Shown in pieces: positions 1 through 8,441 of a DNA stretch of 41,269 nt. The notes under the pieces were generated by a model. The model saw only the letters and a list, made by a program, of their open reading frames with translations. It had not been told where the DNA came from and searched no databases. Both the position numbers and the translations under genes were made by a program. This DNA comes from Caballeronia glebae (GTDB taxonomy: Bacteria; Pseudomonadota; Gammaproteobacteria; Burkholderiales; Burkholderiaceae), in assembly GCF_001545035.1 (NCBI RefSeq), contig NZ_FCOJ02000064.1, forward strand, positions 1 through 41,269, in the 5' to 3' direction. Position 1 is the stretch's first letter. Every line of letters starts with the position of its first letter.

Positions 1-482
1 GCTGGCAAACTCGACTTCTCCGCATTCAACTCGCATGCCCGCTGAGAGCCATTACCCACTTCATTTTCAAAAGAGCCTAAAATCCAAAGTGCCGAGACCA
101 CTTGAAAATCTACCGTTGGTCGAATGACTAAGCGAAGTGAAGCGTTGGCCCGTTGTCCGGCTTCGCTGAAGCGATACTGCCAATCTTGCCGGGGGTCTAG
201 CGCCCGGAAGTGACCGTCATGATTCGTATCCCACGCTGAGCAATCGACCGACTTCGGCAGATAAGCGTGGTCTCCGATAAAGGTGGTGTCGGTATGCCAG
301 TCAGCTTGACGCGCGACAAGTTGACTGCGAAGTCGTCGCAGGTTTGCATCTAAGGCCTGCTCGTACTTGGTGAAGGCCAACGCATGAAAGTGCGTGTTCT
401 CGTAGAACGCCTCAGCCTTCGCTTTCCTGTAGGCCACATACAGGTTACCAAGGGTAAAAACGTCTCCTTCACTCGGGTTCAT
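1..482 (-). CDS. Reverse transcriptase-like protein, N-terminal part (probable defence-associated RT), cut by window edge
   Basis: An open frame starts at ATG 482-480 and runs without a stop to base 1, giving about 160 residues. It begins MNPSEGDVFTLGNLYVAYRK. It continues with an HFHALAFTKYEQ segment, a YLPKSVD segment, an RALDPRQDWQYRFSE segment and RLVIRPTVDFQVVSALWIL. This order resembles the N-terminal region of the unknown-group (UG/DRT) reverse transcriptases that act in phage defence. That is recognition from memory, not a search. The catalytic palm motif (YxDD-type) would lie beyond the window, so activity cannot be judged. A purine-rich AAGAAGAG lies upstream of the start as a weak ribosome site. 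After WILG the sequence departs from the pattern I remember, so a small lesion there is possible. Confidence 0.5.
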   Translation of the reverse strand, partial: MNPSEGDVFTLGNLYVAYRKAKAEAFYENTHFHALAFTKYEQALDANLRRLRSQLVARQADWHTDTTFIGDHAYLPKSVDCSAWDTNHDGHFRALDPRQDWQYRFSEAGQRANASLRLVIRPTVDFQVVSALWILGSFENEVGNGSQRACELNAEKSSLP

Positions 483-1138
483 AGGTCTCTATCGCTCTTC
501 TTTGTACGCCGACGTGTGCTGCGGTTGGTATTTGCCCACGCCGCTCGAACTCCGACTATGAGCTGTTCGCTGATTAACGAGGCGCGCCGTAACATGGGGC
601 TCTGCAACTAAGGCATAGCGGAGTGGGGTTGCGTCAGATACTACCAGTTGCGAGCGGAAGTCGACCATGAACGGCCGCTTCGCTCGACGGCGGCCTCGCG
701 CTCAGTAATCGCGAGCGGGCGTTCATGGTCGGACTTTGCCGCTTGCAAGTACGCGTTCCGCCTTTCCGTATGATCCGTGGCAAAAAAAGTCGACCCATGA
801 GGTCGGCTAATGATTCTGGCCGTTCCGAGGGCCGTGCCAGAACCTGAGAGGGCCACATTATGCCTTTCGACGCCGCTGGATGCGCGGGAAGGAAACAGGG
901 ATGGCAGAGCTGTCCGGAAGTTAGCCCGGCAATATGCCTTTCTGTCAGGATGTCTGCCATTGCCTGACTTCCTCGTTCGGGCTCGCGGTATGGACTTGTA
1001 GCGCCATCCCCGCTCGTTGCCACTTCTTCATGCAATTGACGTAGTTCGTCTGGAGTGCGGCTTCTGATGCTGCCTGTCTGCAAAATTTGCCCGGCGCTGA
1101 AGGTGGTATCCAGCGCGGGATTTTGTCGCAACGGCGCG
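483..1138. other. No convincing gene (about 650 bases)
   Basis: Short frames exist on both strands, but none has a ribosome site, a recognisable domain or a consistent coding pattern. They overlap each other in competing frames. The stretch contains an inverted repeat at 662-731 that looks like a dispersed element common in such genomes. It separates the reverse transcriptase-like gene from the mobile-element block, and both are on the minus strand. Confidence 0.5.
662..731. repeat. 12-base perfect inverted repeat, arms 662-673 and 720-731
   Basis: The left arm CGACCATGAACG is exactly complementary to the right arm CGTTCATGGTCG, with a 46-base GC-rich spacer. The flanks also match imperfectly (CGGAAGT on the left, ACTTTGCCG on the right), so the original repeat was longer. 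It may be a degenerate REP-like or miniature element. No gene is associated. Confidence 0.55.
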
Positions 1139-1438
1139 CTATCCGCCGTCGGCAAGCAGTATTGTGGTCGCGGAGCGGTCCGCCGTGGTGACGACCCAGA
1201 TGACTGAGCCGGTAGGCAGTGCGTAACGCGAGAGGATGCGCAGGTCGAGCAGTACGGCGAGCTCGTTCTGCAGGCAGTCGCGTTGGCCTAGGTCGCCCCA
1301 GTCGCCGTGAATGTGACGCGCGAGCAGCAGGATGTCGTGCGCTTTCGCCAGCTCAAGTGCAGCGGCGGCAACTGGTGTGACGGTGATGCGGCCTGCCTTG
1401 AATCGGATTTTGTTGTTGTCGATGTCGGTGGATTGCAT
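1139..1438 (-). CDS. Small conserved mobile-element protein (GDWGDL family), copy 1
   Basis: This encodes 99 residues from ATG 1438, with GGAG a few bases upstream. It carries ARHIHGDWGDLGQRDCLQNE near residue 45 and ends IWVVTTADRSATTILLADGG. The same skeleton appears in the next gene: RHxxGDWGDL, then QN, then a short strand, then WxxTxxDRSxTTxLLxD. The two are therefore paralogues. The family is common on plasmids and integrative elements. It is sometimes labelled a plasmid-related protein and sometimes, without support, a restriction subunit. Its function is not established. It lies in a minus-strand block with the directionality-factor-like and YqaJ genes. Confidence 0.8.
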   Translation of the reverse strand: MQSTDIDNNKIRFKAGRITVTPVAAAALELAKAHDILLLARHIHGDWGDLGQRDCLQNELAVLLDLRILSRYALPTGSVIWVVTTADRSATTILLADGG

Positions 1439-1565
1439 GGTGACTCCAGCATTGTTTCTCGTGCCATCAGGACATGTCCGACGGCAGACAGTAGAGGGAG
1501 GTGGAATAGGGCGGATCGATGACAGATGAAATTCGCGCGGATGGCTTTAATCCGACGCGCGGTTC

Positions 1566-1865
1566 TCAGTAGTCGTCGGGCAGCAGTACGGTCGTGACCG
1601 AGCGGTCCCACTCAGTGATGATCCAGACCTTTCCGCCGCCGGGGAGCTCGTAGCACGACAACACACGCAAGCCGCTCTCAAGCGCGAGATCGTTCTGCCT
1701 GCGGTCTTCTGCGGTAAGGTCGCCCCAGTCACCGCGCAGATGTCGGGTCAGCAGGTCGTCGACCGACACGTTGGCGGCACGCAGCACCTCAAGCGCGCCG
1801 GGGGTGGCGAAGAGACGCCCGGGTGTTAGCCGGGGTCCCGTGGATCTTGCAGATAGCGGATTCAT
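1566..1865 (-). CDS. Small conserved mobile-element protein (GDWGDL family), copy 2
   Basis: This encodes 99 residues. The frame is open further upstream, but ATG 1865 is preferred because CTGGAG precedes it by about 10 bases and because the length then equals that of the neighbouring paralogue. It contains TRHLRGDWGDLTAEDRRQND and ends WIITEWDRSVTTVLLPDDY, which is closer to the family consensus than copy 1. No enzyme motif is visible. Copy 1 lies 127 bases downstream on the same strand, so a tandem duplication followed by divergence is the simplest explanation. Confidence 0.85.
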   Translation of the reverse strand: MNPLSARSTGPRLTPGRLFATPGALEVLRAANVSVDDLLTRHLRGDWGDLTAEDRRQNDLALESGLRVLSCYELPGGGKVWIITEWDRSVTTVLLPDDY

Positions 1866-1954
1866 GAGGGTGTTTCTCCAGGTAAAGGACGAACGCCTGC
1901 CTCCGAAGAAAATCGGATGCACAGGGCAAGAGGGAATCCGGACGGTTGTCCGGG

Positions 1955-2932
1955 CTAGGGCGTAGTGGCGTGTGCCGCGAGCTGGCGCCGCAGAGCGATG
2001 GCCTTCGCCTGCGAGCAGCCGAGGTGGCGCCGGATGTCGGAGACGGTTGCGCGGACTCTCCCGGCGGCGACGTCGCGGGCTAGTCTCATGACTTCGGTGG
2101 CTGCGGGCGACACCGGCGCATTGACGGTGCCGTGACTGGGCGAGACAGGCTCGTGACCCGATGCAGCGGGGTCGGTAACTGAGGGCGTGGTGACCGCCGC
2201 TTGCCGTGGCTTGAGTGCGAGGCTCCAAAGCAGGCAGGCGACGCCTTCGAGCACGGCAGCAAACGTGAGTCCCGAAAGCAGATCGACGCGACTTATGGTG
2301 GTGCCGAGTAACGTCGCGAGTCGTCCCGTGACTGGATCGACCGTCAGTGCGTCACGCCGCCGCTTCCCGCGGTCGTCCGACGCCTCTCGTCGCCGAACAT
2401 CGTCGGCTTCCGCGTTCAGCGCATCGAGTGTCGCGGCGAGCGCGACATGTCGAACCTTCAGGGCCGCACACTCTCGTGGACAGCGTTGCGCATCGGCGAT
2501 CGCCAGTTGCCGGGCGACGTTGGCCCGGTCGATCATGATCGCTGTCAGATTGCGACTAGCCGGAACGGTATTGGTGACCTCGGGAACGAGGGACGACGCG
2601 CGACGTTCCCCGGCGTGCTGCTGCGCGAGCACGAAGAAGGTGGCGTGACCAAAACAGGCGGTCGCCATGCACGCAATCCAGAGAAGACTGCCGATGCCGC
2701 GTACCGACCATGGCGAGTAGCGACACAGTGCCGGGAGCAGGTGTGCGCAGACGACCAGCACGACACCGATCGCCACCCACACGACTCGCTCCGGTAATTC
2801 GCCGCCGCGCTGCCACCCGGCCAGCACGGACATGCAGATCGCCGTTGCGGTTGTTGCAGCCGCCAGCGCGAAGGTCAACCACGACGGATCGCGATCCGAG
2901 CGGCCGACCGAACTACCAGGCACGCTGGTCAT
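1955..2932 (-). CDS. Membrane protein with C-terminal helix-turn-helix-like segment
   Basis: This encodes 325 residues, and I do not recognise a named family. Hydrophobic segments at about 17-40, 50-70 and 80-103 form an N-terminal membrane unit. A charged helical region at about 130-200 (ALKVRHVALAATLDAL, DDVRRREASDDRGKRRR) may be a coiled coil. A fourth hydrophobic segment follows at about 218-240. A proline/serine linker leads to a C-terminal stretch (VSDIRRHLGCSQAKAIALRR) with the spacing of a helix-turn-helix. The layout resembles plasmid and ICE maintenance or transfer accessory proteins. The start ATG overlaps the stop of the upstream directionality-factor-like gene by four bases (ATGA), so the two are probably translated together. 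Confidence 0.75.
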   Translation of the reverse strand: MTSVPGSSVGRSDRDPSWLTFALAAATTATAICMSVLAGWQRGGELPERVVWVAIGVVLVVCAHLLPALCRYSPWSVRGIGSLLWIACMATACFGHATFFVLAQQHAGERRASSLVPEVTNTVPASRNLTAIMIDRANVARQLAIADAQRCPRECAALKVRHVALAATLDALNAEADDVRRREASDDRGKRRRDALTVDPVTGRLATLLGTTISRVDLLSGLTFAAVLEGVACLLWSLALKPRQAAVTTPSVTDPAASGHEPVSPSHGTVNAPVSPAATEVMRLARDVAAGRVRATVSDIRRHLGCSQAKAIALRRQLAAHATTP

Positions 2933-3885
2933 GCCGCTGTTCCTCCCAGCAGAACCGCTCGCCGGTCGAGCTTGTCACGCAGCGTTGGGGCGCCCTGTTT
3001 ACCGGTCGTGTCTGACGCATCGTCTGCGACTTTCTCCCTGTCCTTCCCGTCGAGCCTGCCCTGGCTGGCGTCGTCGCCTGATTCGGCCGTTGGATAGAAC
3101 TCTTCCGCTACGGCCGCACTTTCCTCGACACTGTCCTCGAATGCGCCGTTGGCGAAACCAGCGCGAGCCGCCGCATCGAGCGCAGCCTGGTCGAAACCGG
3201 CCACGCGGCGGCGCGCATCAAGCTCGCGCGACTGCACGATAGCTTCTTCCAGCGAACTGCCCGCGCGCACGCCGAGATCGACGTAGTAGATAGCCGAACG
3301 GTAACTTTGCGCGGTCGACTTGCCGCGCAACTTCAGTTCCAGCGGCAGACAGGCCAGCAGACCGCCCGACACTGCATTGAAATACTGCAGCCGCGCCGAC
3401 AGCGTACGGATCGAGTTATACGAGGTGGTACGGAAGATGAACGAGCCTAGTTCATCTTCATCGCCGATCGTGACATTGAGCCGCCCATAAGGCTTGCAGC
3501 CACCGGCTTCCCCGAACGCGCAGCCGTCTGGCGTCGGACAACCCATGGCGGAGATGCCGCCATCGGTCACGCGGCGGCAGGTCTCGCCGTCCCCCACGCA
3601 GATAGGGCGACCGGTGCGACGATCGAACAGGCTGTATTCGGCACGCAGGTTCAGGTCCGGATCGTTGAACAGCATCCGCACGGGAATCGAGCGCAGTTTG
3701 CCCGTGGTAGCTTTGCGAAGTGTTTCGTTGAGCGGATGCAAAAGCCAGCCACTTGCGTGCTGCATCTGGCTGGTGATGGTGAACTGGTCGTCCTTCTCCG
3801 GCAGACGTTTGCCGTTCTTTTCGACGATACGACCGATCGAGATGCGACCGACAAGAGGGGGCGTGATCGCCAGGCCTTTGAGCAT
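2929..3885 (-). CDS. Recombination directionality factor-like protein (often annotated hydrolase or metal-binding protein)
   Basis: This encodes 318 residues from ATG 3885, with TAGGAG well placed upstream. It starts MLKGLAITPPLVGRISIGRI and carries KLRSIPVR, a PDLNLRAEYSLFD segment and LPLELKLRGKSTAQS. These are hallmarks of a family found on ICEs of beta- and gamma-proteobacteria and related to the gp3-like recombination directionality factors. Cysteines at 96, 103, 116, 122 and 130 suggest a metal site. The C-terminal third (from about 235) is acidic and low in complexity. If the assignment is right, it would bias the element's integrase towards excision. That role is family inference, because no integrase is in the window. 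It sits between the YqaJ-type gene and the membrane protein. Confidence 0.8.
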   Translation of the reverse strand: MLKGLAITPPLVGRISIGRIVEKNGKRLPEKDDQFTITSQMQHASGWLLHPLNETLRKATTGKLRSIPVRMLFNDPDLNLRAEYSLFDRRTGRPICVGDGETCRRVTDGGISAMGCPTPDGCAFGEAGGCKPYGRLNVTIGDEDELGSFIFRTTSYNSIRTLSARLQYFNAVSGGLLACLPLELKLRGKSTAQSYRSAIYYVDLGVRAGSSLEEAIVQSRELDARRRVAGFDQAALDAAARAGFANGAFEDSVEESAAVAEEFYPTAESGDDASQGRLDGKDREKVADDASDTTGKQGAPTLRDKLDRRAVLLGGTAA

Positions 3886-3929
3886 GGTGATTCTCCTAAA
3901 GTAAGAGTGGTTCAGATTGGAACAACGAT

Positions 3930-4931
3930 TCAGATAGAAACCAGGAAGCGGCGCGAACCCGGCTTCGTGATGGCGTATTGCGATTCAAGCTCGGGGTGAT
4001 CGGCGAGCAGCCGCTTCAGATCGACGCCAGCCGAGTCTTTGCTGCGTTTGAAAGAGATTTCGCCGGTTTCGAACACCGCGCGGGATGCGTCGCCCATCGC
4101 CTGCTGGATCGTTTGTTTAGATTTTGCTTCCTGTTGCTCGCGCGCTTCAATCTCGGCACGCACCGCAACGAGATCAGCGAATGTTGCAGAGAGCCGCCGG
4201 TCATTCGTGAAATCAACCGTCACACCGGCATTCCCCGGATACAGGCAGCGCAGGGCGCGGTCTGCCGACTCGGAGCCGTCCGCAGGCGGCGGCGTATCGC
4301 TGGTGACGTACTGCCAGAACTGCACTTCGAGCGGGATGAGCCGGGCGATCAGTTCATCGTCGCGTTCGATGCGGTGCACGGTCAGTTGCTGGCCGCACAG
4401 TAGTACGGCTACGTCGGCGGCACGTTTGCCGGTAACGGCAAGCTGATGCTGGACCTGCAATTGAACGTACTCCGGAACGCCGTCGCGCCAGAGCTTTGCG
4501 CCGAACTCACCAGCGGTCTTGCATTCCAGTATCTGCAGCCCCGGCACGCCCACAATCTCCCTGTCGAGGTTCGCGAGCATGTATGGGATCGTTGGATGCT
4601 GGAGCACCGCATTGACCTTGCGCACACGATTGCCGGTTTGCTGCGTATAGGCGGCAGCAACGATCGGTTCCAGCAGCGTGCCCCAGTAGACGGGCTCCGT
4701 GGTGTCGTGAGGATCAGGTTGCGCGAGTTCGGCATCGCGCCCGGTTTTTTCGAGCCACAACTCGAGCGCACTCTTGTACGGATTCAGTCCGACGGCTGCC
4801 GCGGCGTCGGAGCCACCGATGCCGGTCCTGCGAACGGCCAGCCAGTCGGTACGGCTCAGGGTGCGCGTTTCGACTAGGCGTAATGCAGAACCTTTCCTGA
4901 CGGGTTTTTCTTCCTGGATGAGTTGCGACAT
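3930..4931 (-). CDS. YqaJ-family viral-type recombinase/exonuclease
   Basis: This encodes 333 residues from ATG 4931, with GGGAG upstream. The YqaJ fold of lambda-exonuclease relatives is clear: WLAVRRTGIGGSDAAAAVG (30-48), GTLLEP with Glu88, NLDREI with Asp123, LECKTA with Glu136 and Lys138, and YVQLQVQHQL (155-164). These are the metal-binding and catalytic residues of the PD-(D/E)XK nuclease core. In phages and integrative elements such enzymes digest one strand of DNA ends and work with a RecT/Bet annealing protein. No such partner is in view and it may lie left of the window. The 3' end is followed closely by the directionality-factor-like gene, which suggests one transcript. Confidence 0.9.
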   Translation of the reverse strand: MSQLIQEEKPVRKGSALRLVETRTLSRTDWLAVRRTGIGGSDAAAAVGLNPYKSALELWLEKTGRDAELAQPDPHDTTEPVYWGTLLEPIVAAAYTQQTGNRVRKVNAVLQHPTIPYMLANLDREIVGVPGLQILECKTAGEFGAKLWRDGVPEYVQLQVQHQLAVTGKRAADVAVLLCGQQLTVHRIERDDELIARLIPLEVQFWQYVTSDTPPPADGSESADRALRCLYPGNAGVTVDFTNDRRLSATFADLVAVRAEIEAREQQEAKSKQTIQQAMGDASRAVFETGEISFKRSKDSAGVDLKRLLADHPELESQYAITKPGSRRFLVSI

Positions 4932-4955
4932 GGCTTTCTCCCAGACGGATAAATG

Positions 4956-4992
4956 AAAAAGCGCCCGTTGAGCCGAAGCTCAACCGGGCGCC
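4956..4992 (-). terminator. Intrinsic terminator after the DUF932 gene
   Basis: Read on the minus strand, a 13-base GC-rich arm (GCGCCCGGTTGAG), a short loop and its complement with one bulge are followed at once by TTTTT. It lies between the DUF932 gene and the YqaJ-type gene, so it would end or attenuate transcription between them. Confidence 0.75.
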
Positions 4993-5047
4993 TTATGACA
5001 ACAACAGACGAAGGACGGAAAGAAACGATAAAACCAACAGCAATGAT

Positions 5048-6022
5048 TCAGACGACGAGTTTCAGTGCTTCGTCCCACGCCTTCTGTTTGAGCGCCGCGC
5101 CATGGCCGAACCACGCTGCGTCGCGCCGATGGTCTTCGCTGCGTGCACGGCGCTGGTGGTCGACATATTCGGTGACGCTGTTGAGGAGTCCCCACGCCGT
5201 GCCTGAGGCAGAGGCGAGCGCGGCACCCTTGCCGCGCCCCGAGTAGAGGTCGTGCACGGCGCGGATCGCACTGTCGTTGGTGGTCGCAGATGGTTTGTCT
5301 AATGCGTTCGACGCGCTCCCCGTCTGATAGGTCAACACGCGCCGGAAATACGCTTCGGCCGATTCAACAGTGACCTTGCGATCCGACAGCGCCTTCATGC
5401 GGGCCATGAACCCGTCCCACGACGAGATGGCGATGCCGAGTTGGCGTTTCACCGCCTGTGCATCGAACTGGCTGCGATGCGGCACCTTGACCGCGCCCGT
5501 ACTGTCGCCGAGCGCAATGGCGAGCGTGTTGTTGCAGACCACACGAACAGAGGTGAACTGCGCTGTCGTCGCGAGCGTGCCGTCGCACGCGGTGGCGAGC
5601 AGCAGATACCCGTTGACCTTGTCGCGGCCTTTGAGCGACACGCTCTGGCCGGTACGAGCCAGAGCCCACAGCTTCTTGCCGTCCTTGAGGACGCCCGCCG
5701 TTTCGAGCTCAAAGCCGCCCACTTCGGTGAGATCCCGGTAGAACTCCAGAATCTCTGCGGGCTGTACGACCTGATAGCGGCTTGACACAACGGACAGCGG
5801 TGCCTTTGTGTCCGACCGGTACAGCACCTTCTGTTCGGGAAAAGCATGAATGGAACCGAGGCCCGTGCTTCCGGCAACGAAACGCACTTCAGACTCTTCA
5901 ATCTTCCAGTTCATGCCAGCCTGTTGCGCCCAGACTTCGAGTGGCTGATTCGGGGCAAGCTGGTTGCCGAGGCCGTGCCACGGAGTTTCGTTGACGTAGG
6001 CCATGGTTTGTACGAGATGCAT
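5048..6022 (-). CDS. DUF932 domain protein of mobile elements
   Basis: This encodes 324 residues. The frame opens upstream, but ATG 6022 is chosen because AAAGGAG lies seven bases before it and because MHLVQTMAYVNETPWHGLG is the usual start of the family. Typical features are the N-terminal TPWHGLG, the SSRYQVVQPAEILEFYRDL segment (about 84-102) and RVVCNNTLAIAL (about 159-170). DUF932 proteins are widespread on plasmids, phages and ICEs, often beside recombination genes as here. Their biochemical role is unknown. A strong terminator follows the gene and another lies upstream of it, so it is probably its own transcription unit. Confidence 0.9.
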   Translation of the reverse strand: MHLVQTMAYVNETPWHGLGNQLAPNQPLEVWAQQAGMNWKIEESEVRFVAGSTGLGSIHAFPEQKVLYRSDTKAPLSVVSSRYQVVQPAEILEFYRDLTEVGGFELETAGVLKDGKKLWALARTGQSVSLKGRDKVNGYLLLATACDGTLATTAQFTSVRVVCNNTLAIALGDSTGAVKVPHRSQFDAQAVKRQLGIAISSWDGFMARMKALSDRKVTVESAEAYFRRVLTYQTGSASNALDKPSATTNDSAIRAVHDLYSGRGKGAALASASGTAWGLLNSVTEYVDHQRRARSEDHRRDAAWFGHGAALKQKAWDEALKLVV

Positions 6023-6051
6023 GAATAACTCCTTTCTGAAAAGACGAGCGC

Positions 6052-6074
6052 ATAAAGCCCGGCCGGGGCCGGGC
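6052..6074 (-). terminator. Probable intrinsic terminator after the zinc-ribbon gene
   Basis: On the minus strand, GCCCGGCC, a two-base loop and GGCCGGGC (6057-6074) are followed by TTTAT. The stem is very stable but the U tract is short, so efficiency is uncertain. It separates the small zinc-ribbon gene from the DUF932 gene. Confidence 0.5.
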
Positions 6075-6184
6075 ACACTCGCGAGCGTTGAAATCAAAAT
6101 GAGGGAATACGGGATGGCGGTAAACGCCGAGATCAGAGCAAACAGGTAAAGCGCGTGAAAATGCGATGCTGTGTAGGTTCTTAA

Positions 6185-6556
6185 TCAGGCGCTTGCGTCG
6201 CGCTTGCTGAACGTGTGGCCGCAGTGGAGGCAACGGTAGTTATCGAGGACGTTGTCGTCGATCACTTCACCAACGGCCGTACCTGCCGCACAGCCAGCGG
6301 CTCCTCCGAGAAGACCGCCAATAATGGCGCCAGCGATGAGACCGAAAGCGGCGCCGACAGGGCCGCCGACCAGACCGGCGGTCGCACCTATCTCGGCGCC
6401 TGACATGGCAGAGGTTGCGGTGCCTGCCGCACCTGCGATCGCGCCGATCGCACCGCCAGCCTTTCGCGCATAGTTTCGAGTTTCAATACATGCTGATTGA
6501 CAACGAGGACATTCGAGGGGAAGGTGTTCAACACTAAGAGGGCTATCAGTGCTCAT
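6185..6556 (-). CDS. Zinc-ribbon protein with glycine-zipper membrane region
   Basis: This encodes 123 residues from ATG 6556, with AAGGA upstream. An earlier ATG would add 12 residues without a ribosome site. One CxxC pair lies near the N-terminus (CPRCQSAC) and another near the C-terminus (CLHCGHTF), so the ends could fold together into one zinc ribbon. Between them is a long Gly/Ala-rich stretch (about 33-97) with GxxxG-type repeats that looks like two glycine-zipper membrane helices. No function is known to me. Similar small genes lie beside DUF932 genes on mobile elements. Confidence 0.75.
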   Translation of the reverse strand: MSTDSPLSVEHLPLECPRCQSACIETRNYARKAGGAIGAIAGAAGTATSAMSGAEIGATAGLVGGPVGAAFGLIAGAIIGGLLGGAAGCAAGTAVGEVIDDNVLDNYRCLHCGHTFSKRDASA

Positions 6557-7487
6557 GCGTTTTCCTTGAGGGTGAAGACATGGAGTTAACAATTTTCGAG
6601 TGAGCGGCGACTAGCGGTCCATCTCACTTAAGTGATATAGGTTCAAAATTATTTGGATACCTAATTACGAGAAATTTAGCGAGCGAAATGGAGCGCGTTT
6701 TTGAGGATGGTGGGAGTTCACCTGTTCGATAGAAGGTCTTCTCTAAAGAATCCTCTTTCAGGCCGTCATCCTTGTTGCTGCAGATCGACCCCGTAGGTAC
6801 GGCAGGCCTGACGTTGAACCAGTTGCAAGCGAGAGGCGCGCTTGATGGCCGTCGGCGGCGACATGCCGAGAATTGGTGGTTGACAAACTCGAGGCCGCGA
6901 ATTTCCCGGTCGCCCCCTCCTTATCTCACCATCCGAAATTTTCACCGCTGCGATCACAGGGGCGCCCTCCTTGGCGCATGTGTGGTGGGCATCGACCAAA
7001 AGATCGGATCAGGTTGAATTGGAATGCTATCGGCCATTCGAGTAGTTGAAGCCTACGAGCAGGCGGATGCGTCGGCGCTCGCGCAGTCTCCGCCGACGAC
7101 GTTGTTCACCTTGAAAACCGTCTGATGCATTCGTTACATTGTCTGGATTTCTCATCAGCAATGCCCTTCGCTCACGATCGAGACAGATTGTTCCGATAGA
7201 CGCTCACCAATGAGCGTGCACCGAGACGCCGATTCTCCTGCTGGACCACCTGACCACAGATTCCAGGCCAGGCATCATTGAGACGCTTCCGCCACGTCAC
7301 CGGCGCGACTCCAATCTCGTCTCCGGGCCTCTCTCCCGACTGTCCGACTTCATCCACCGTTGCGCCGGAGCTACACATTCTCTTGAACAAAACCCTCGTA
7401 TGTGGCTGTAAATATGGAATTTTCCCCTGATAAGTGCGACACTATCAAATAGTTCAGTGTGTAGTTTTTCGGGAGAATTTTTGGATC
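6557..7487. other. Gene-free spacer of about 930 bases upstream of the Dpd operon
   Basis: I see no supported gene. Minus-strand frames at 6766-6999 and 7172-7390 have uneven composition and no ribosome site. The second contains EIGVAPVTWRKRL and QQENRRLG, vaguely like a broken transposase OrfA, but this is too weak to call. The promoter of the plus-strand Dpd operon must lie at the right end. A small inverted repeat ACTAT-CAA-ATAGT at 7441-7453, inside an AT-rich stretch, is a candidate operator or promoter element. Confidence 0.45.
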
Positions 7488-8435
7488 GTGGATGCAGTTA
7501 TGACACGGAAAGCGATTGTTGTTACTAACTGCACCAACAGAAAGCGTGTCAGTGGAGTTGGCCTCGCCCTTAACGAAGTCGAAACGGGTGGCCCGCTTAC
7601 ATCAGTCGCTGCACATTGGGCAAAGGCCGTTCGGAAAGCACGACCTTCGAGGCTGGCTCAGGACGTTTACATGGGGCGCGCCTTCGTTGAGGCCCAGCAC
7701 GTAGCCGCGAGTCTAGGGGGTACGTTACATGTCATATCTGCAGGACTCGGGGTGGTGGATGCCACAGATCCGATTCCGTCATACGACTTGACCGTCTCCG
7801 ATGGCAGCAATTCATTGAAACCTCTCCTCCTTCGACTGGGAAAAGAGCCAAGCGACTGGTGGTCGGCGTTAACAGCAAAACTCGGACACCAGCGCTCTGT
7901 GCATGCACTACTCGACAGACATGCAGACGCCTTGGCGCTCTTTGCATTGCCGGGAAGTTACGTCGCCCTCATCGCTCGGGATCTAGCTTCCTTGACTGAT
8001 ACCCAAGTCAGCAGAGTTCGCATCCTCACATCTGGTCACGGTCAGGCGTTTGTTCCGGTCAATGCCCGCCACGTCGTTCTGCCTTACGACGAACGTCTGG
8101 AAGGGTCGTCATTCCCTGGCACGCGAACCGATTTTGCGCAAAGGGCATTGCGTCACTTCGTCGAAGTACTGCATGGGCATCGACTCTCTGCTGAAGAAGG
8201 CAGAATGGCTGTGGCGAATGCGATGCATATGCTGAGGAAGCCGGCTGTTCCGGTACGAGAAAGGAAGACTGATGCAGAGATTCTCGCGCTGCTGCGTAAG
8301 AATTGGCACCGATTTGATGGTGCCTCAAGCCGGCTCCTGCGCTATCTGCGAGACGATGCACTAGTCGCTTGCGAACAAGGGCGGTTCCGCGGTCTGTGGT
8401 GTCTTCTCCAGCAAGAACTCACCACAAAGGGCTAA
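7488..8435 (+). CDS. dpdC: YaaA/DUF6884-like protein, probable DpdC
   Basis: About 315 residues. The start is uncertain: GTG 7488 has GGGAGAA about 10 bases upstream, and ATG 7500 gives MTRKAIVV without a good site. The N-terminal half has the DUF328/YaaA-clan signature: IVVTNCTNRKR at the start, YMGRAFVEAQ, then SAGLGVVDATDPIPSYDLT, which matches the family's SAKYGL...P..PY.LT motif. In the Salmonella Dpd system a DUF328-like protein, DpdC, converts preQ0 in DNA to the amide form, and the gene order here supports the same role. A C-terminal extension of about 100 mostly helical residues (HGHRLSAEEGRMAVANAMHM and RKTDAEILALLRKNWHRF) may bind DNA or a partner. dpdB starts six bases downstream. 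Confidence 0.65.
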   Translation: MDAVMTRKAIVVTNCTNRKRVSGVGLALNEVETGGPLTSVAAHWAKAVRKARPSRLAQDVYMGRAFVEAQHVAASLGGTLHVISAGLGVVDATDPIPSYDLTVSDGSNSLKPLLLRLGKEPSDWWSALTAKLGHQRSVHALLDRHADALALFALPGSYVALIARDLASLTDTQVSRVRILTSGHGQAFVPVNARHVVLPYDERLEGSSFPGTRTDFAQRALRHFVEVLHGHRLSAEEGRMAVANAMHMLRKPAVPVRERKTDAEILALLRKNWHRFDGASSRLLRYLRDDALVACEQGRFRGLWCLLQQELTTKG

Positions 8436-8441
8436 CTTGAT

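Noticed and set aside
384..611. 75-codon plus-strand frame at the left edge
   Set aside because: It overlaps the minus-strand RT-like frame, which has family-like sequence, and has no support of its own.
634..1155. 173-codon minus-strand frame
   Set aside because: Uneven composition, no ribosome site, and it overlaps the inverted repeat and the end of the 99-residue gene.
7172..7390. 72-codon minus-strand frame with a transposase-OrfA-like feel
   Set aside because: Similarity is too vague and the surrounding sequence does not extend it into a transposase.
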